Shown here: positions 63,132 through 64,000 of the stretch, in pieces
Layout: every line of letters begins with the position of its first letter
How positions within the stretch are numbered: the stretch's first letter is position 1
Source of the DNA: Comamonas koreensis
GTDB taxonomy: Bacteria; Pseudomonadota; Gammaproteobacteria; Burkholderiales; Burkholderiaceae_C
Length of the DNA: 64,000 nucleotides
NCBI RefSeq assembly: GCF_021026195.1
Contig: NZ_JAJNCT010000014.1
Span: 1-64,000, forward strand
Direction: 5' to 3'
The notes under the pieces: generated by a model
What the model saw: only the letters and a program-made list of their open reading frames with translations
The model's database searches: none
What the model was told of the DNA's origin: nothing
Position numbers and translations under genes: made by a program

Positions 63132-63968
63132 TTATTTGGTCTTGGTAAAAACGTAGCCGTTTCGCTTCATCGCCAGCGCCAGTGCATCGGCCAAGGTTGC
63201 CTTGGTGGTGACCGAGTTCAGGTCAATGCCCAGGTGCACAATGGTCTGCGCGATTTGCGGGCGAATGCCGCAAATGATGCAGTCCGCCCCCATCAGGCGT
63301 ATGGCAGTCACCGTCTTGAGTAAGTGCTGCGCCACCAGCGTATCGACCGTGGGCACGCCGGTGATGTCGATGATGGCCAGAGCCGACTCGGTCTCCACAA
63401 TGCGCTGTAGCAAGGATTCCATCACCAGCTGGGTGCGGCTGGAATCCAGGGTGCCGATCATCGGCACCGCCAGTACGCCATCCCAGAGCTTGATCACGGG
63501 TGTCGACAGCTCCAAAAGTTCTTCCTGCTGGCGGCTGATCAACTGCTCGCGGGTGCGCTGGTAGGCGTCCACTGTCCACTGCGCCAGGGCATCGACATAA
63601 AACGATACGCGGCCAATGGCGTCCACCAGTGCATGGCTGTCGGCTGCCAGCTCGCGCTGCAGCGCTTCAAAGATGGGCTGCTTGAGTGCCAGCACAAAGG
63701 CGCTCGTGCTGCCTGCTGTGCTGCCCTGGGCGGCACGCGATGCCGACAGACGCTCCAGCGCCGACTTGACCGGCTGCCAGGCGGCTGAGCCGGAATTCTG
63801 TGCATCAGCCGATTGGATGGCGGGCAAGAACGCAGAGAAAATCTCTGCCGCCTCGCTACGAACTTTGGCCGGCGCATGGGGCCCGCTGGCTGCCAGTACC
63901 CAGTTCTCTACCAGCGAGGATTTTTCGCGCTCCAACACGTCCACCAAAAACTGCTGATTTGTGCTCAC
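63132..63968 (-). CDS. rsbR: RsbR-type stressosome sensor
   Basis: A 278-residue protein with an N-terminal helical RsbRD-like domain (about 1-150, LEREKSSLVENWVLAASGP) and a C-terminal STAS domain (about 160-275, VPMIGTLDSSRTQLVMESLL, AIIDITGVPTVDTLVAQHLL, IICGIRPQIAQTIVHLGIDL). The Thr residues in GVPTVDT correspond to the RsbT phosphorylation site. There is no PAS or globin sensor, so the signal is unknown. It starts at a GTG preceded by AAGGGGATGCC and is the first gene of the operon; 32 bases of upstream region remain in the window. Confidence 0.9.
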   Translation of the reverse strand: MSTNQQFLVDVLEREKSSLVENWVLAASGPHAPAKVRSEAAEIFSAFLPAIQSADAQNSGSAAWQPVKSALERLSASRAAQGSTAGSTSAFVLALKQPIFEALQRELAADSHALVDAIGRVSFYVDALAQWTVDAYQRTREQLISRQQEELLELSTPVIKLWDGVLAVPMIGTLDSSRTQLVMESLLQRIVETESALAIIDITGVPTVDTLVAQHLLKTVTAIRLMGADCIICGIRPQIAQTIVHLGIDLNSVTTKATLADALALAMKRNGYVFTKTK

Positions 63969-64000
63969 GGCATCCCCTTTGCGACTACGACTTACATATT

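Noticed and set aside
60487..63156. A rightward open frame of about 889 codons opposite the stressosome operon
   Set aside because: Antisense to five overlapping genes with clear kinase, phosphatase and STAS motifs; its own translation is low-complexity and His/Gln-rich.

Overview
The window looks like a chromosomal segment of a GC-rich betaproteobacterium, most likely in the Comamonadaceae (Comamonas/Delftia/Acidovorax type). The grounds are the one-piece benzoate/catechol operon, a Bug-type (TctC) periplasmic binding protein, IPTL-CTERM-tailed exported proteins, and dense use of liv-type ABC transporters and beta-oxidation genes. I see no rRNA, tRNA, CRISPR array, insertion sequence or integrase.

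Layout. (1) 1-2.6 kb: the end of a Gabija-like anti-phage locus, an OLD-family TOPRIM nuclease fragment followed by a UvrD-like helicase; the nuclease lacks its ATPase half in this window and has an in-frame stop. (2) 3-18 kb: a divergent catabolic island. The leftward arm encodes an acyl-CoA ligase, an SMP-30 type lactonase, two short-chain dehydrogenases and the liv ABC core without a binding protein. The rightward arm encodes a Baeyer-Villiger monooxygenase, a FadB-like bifunctional enzyme, a thiolase and an acyl-CoA dehydrogenase whose 3' end is frameshifted. Two near-identical 16-bp palindromes lie between the arms. Read together, the genes suggest uptake of an alicyclic compound, oxidation to a ketone and then a lactone, ring opening, CoA activation and beta-oxidation. 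(3) 18-20.2 kb: an NAD-dependent epimerase/reductase divergent from its LysR regulator. (4) 20.2-23.4 kb: a less GC-rich accessory stretch with small uncharacterised genes and a trypsin-like protease.

(5) 23.4-33.8 kb: one long leftward operon catB-catA-benABCD-ridA-benK-catC-tctC, divergent from a BenM/CatM-type LysR regulator, with a perfect ATAC-N7-GTAT operator. It carries benzoate to 3-oxoadipate enol-lactone; the later steps are not here. (6) 33.9-36.5 kb: two orphan small genes (one Imm45-like), a LysE/RhtB exporter divergent from an Lrp/AsnC regulator, and an excalibur-domain protein with its own terminator. (7) 37.6-44.3 kb: two large exported repeat proteins with C-terminal sorting tails, a decayed third tail, and a topoisomerase IB. 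(8) 44.5-45.6 kb: a DUF1348 gene divergent from a TetR regulator with a duplicated operator.

(9) 45.7-52.8 kb: an iron cell-surface signalling set (ECF sigma, FecR, STN-containing TonB receptor) with a Fur-box-like site, a truncated PepSY gene, and a NarL-type two-component pair. (10) 53-57.8 kb: a lipoprotein, a DUF6678-like protein, a FAD oxidoreductase, a GNAT, a small CxxC protein and a TSUP permease. (11) 58-64 kb: a stressosome module (rsbR-rsbS-rsbT, then a fused ATPase/PP2C phosphatase) running into a histidine kinase and a hybrid histidine kinase, with a single-domain response regulator facing it.

Functions come from reading motifs in the translated frames; no database search was possible. 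Start codons were chosen from ribosome-binding sites, family lengths and neighbour spacing.
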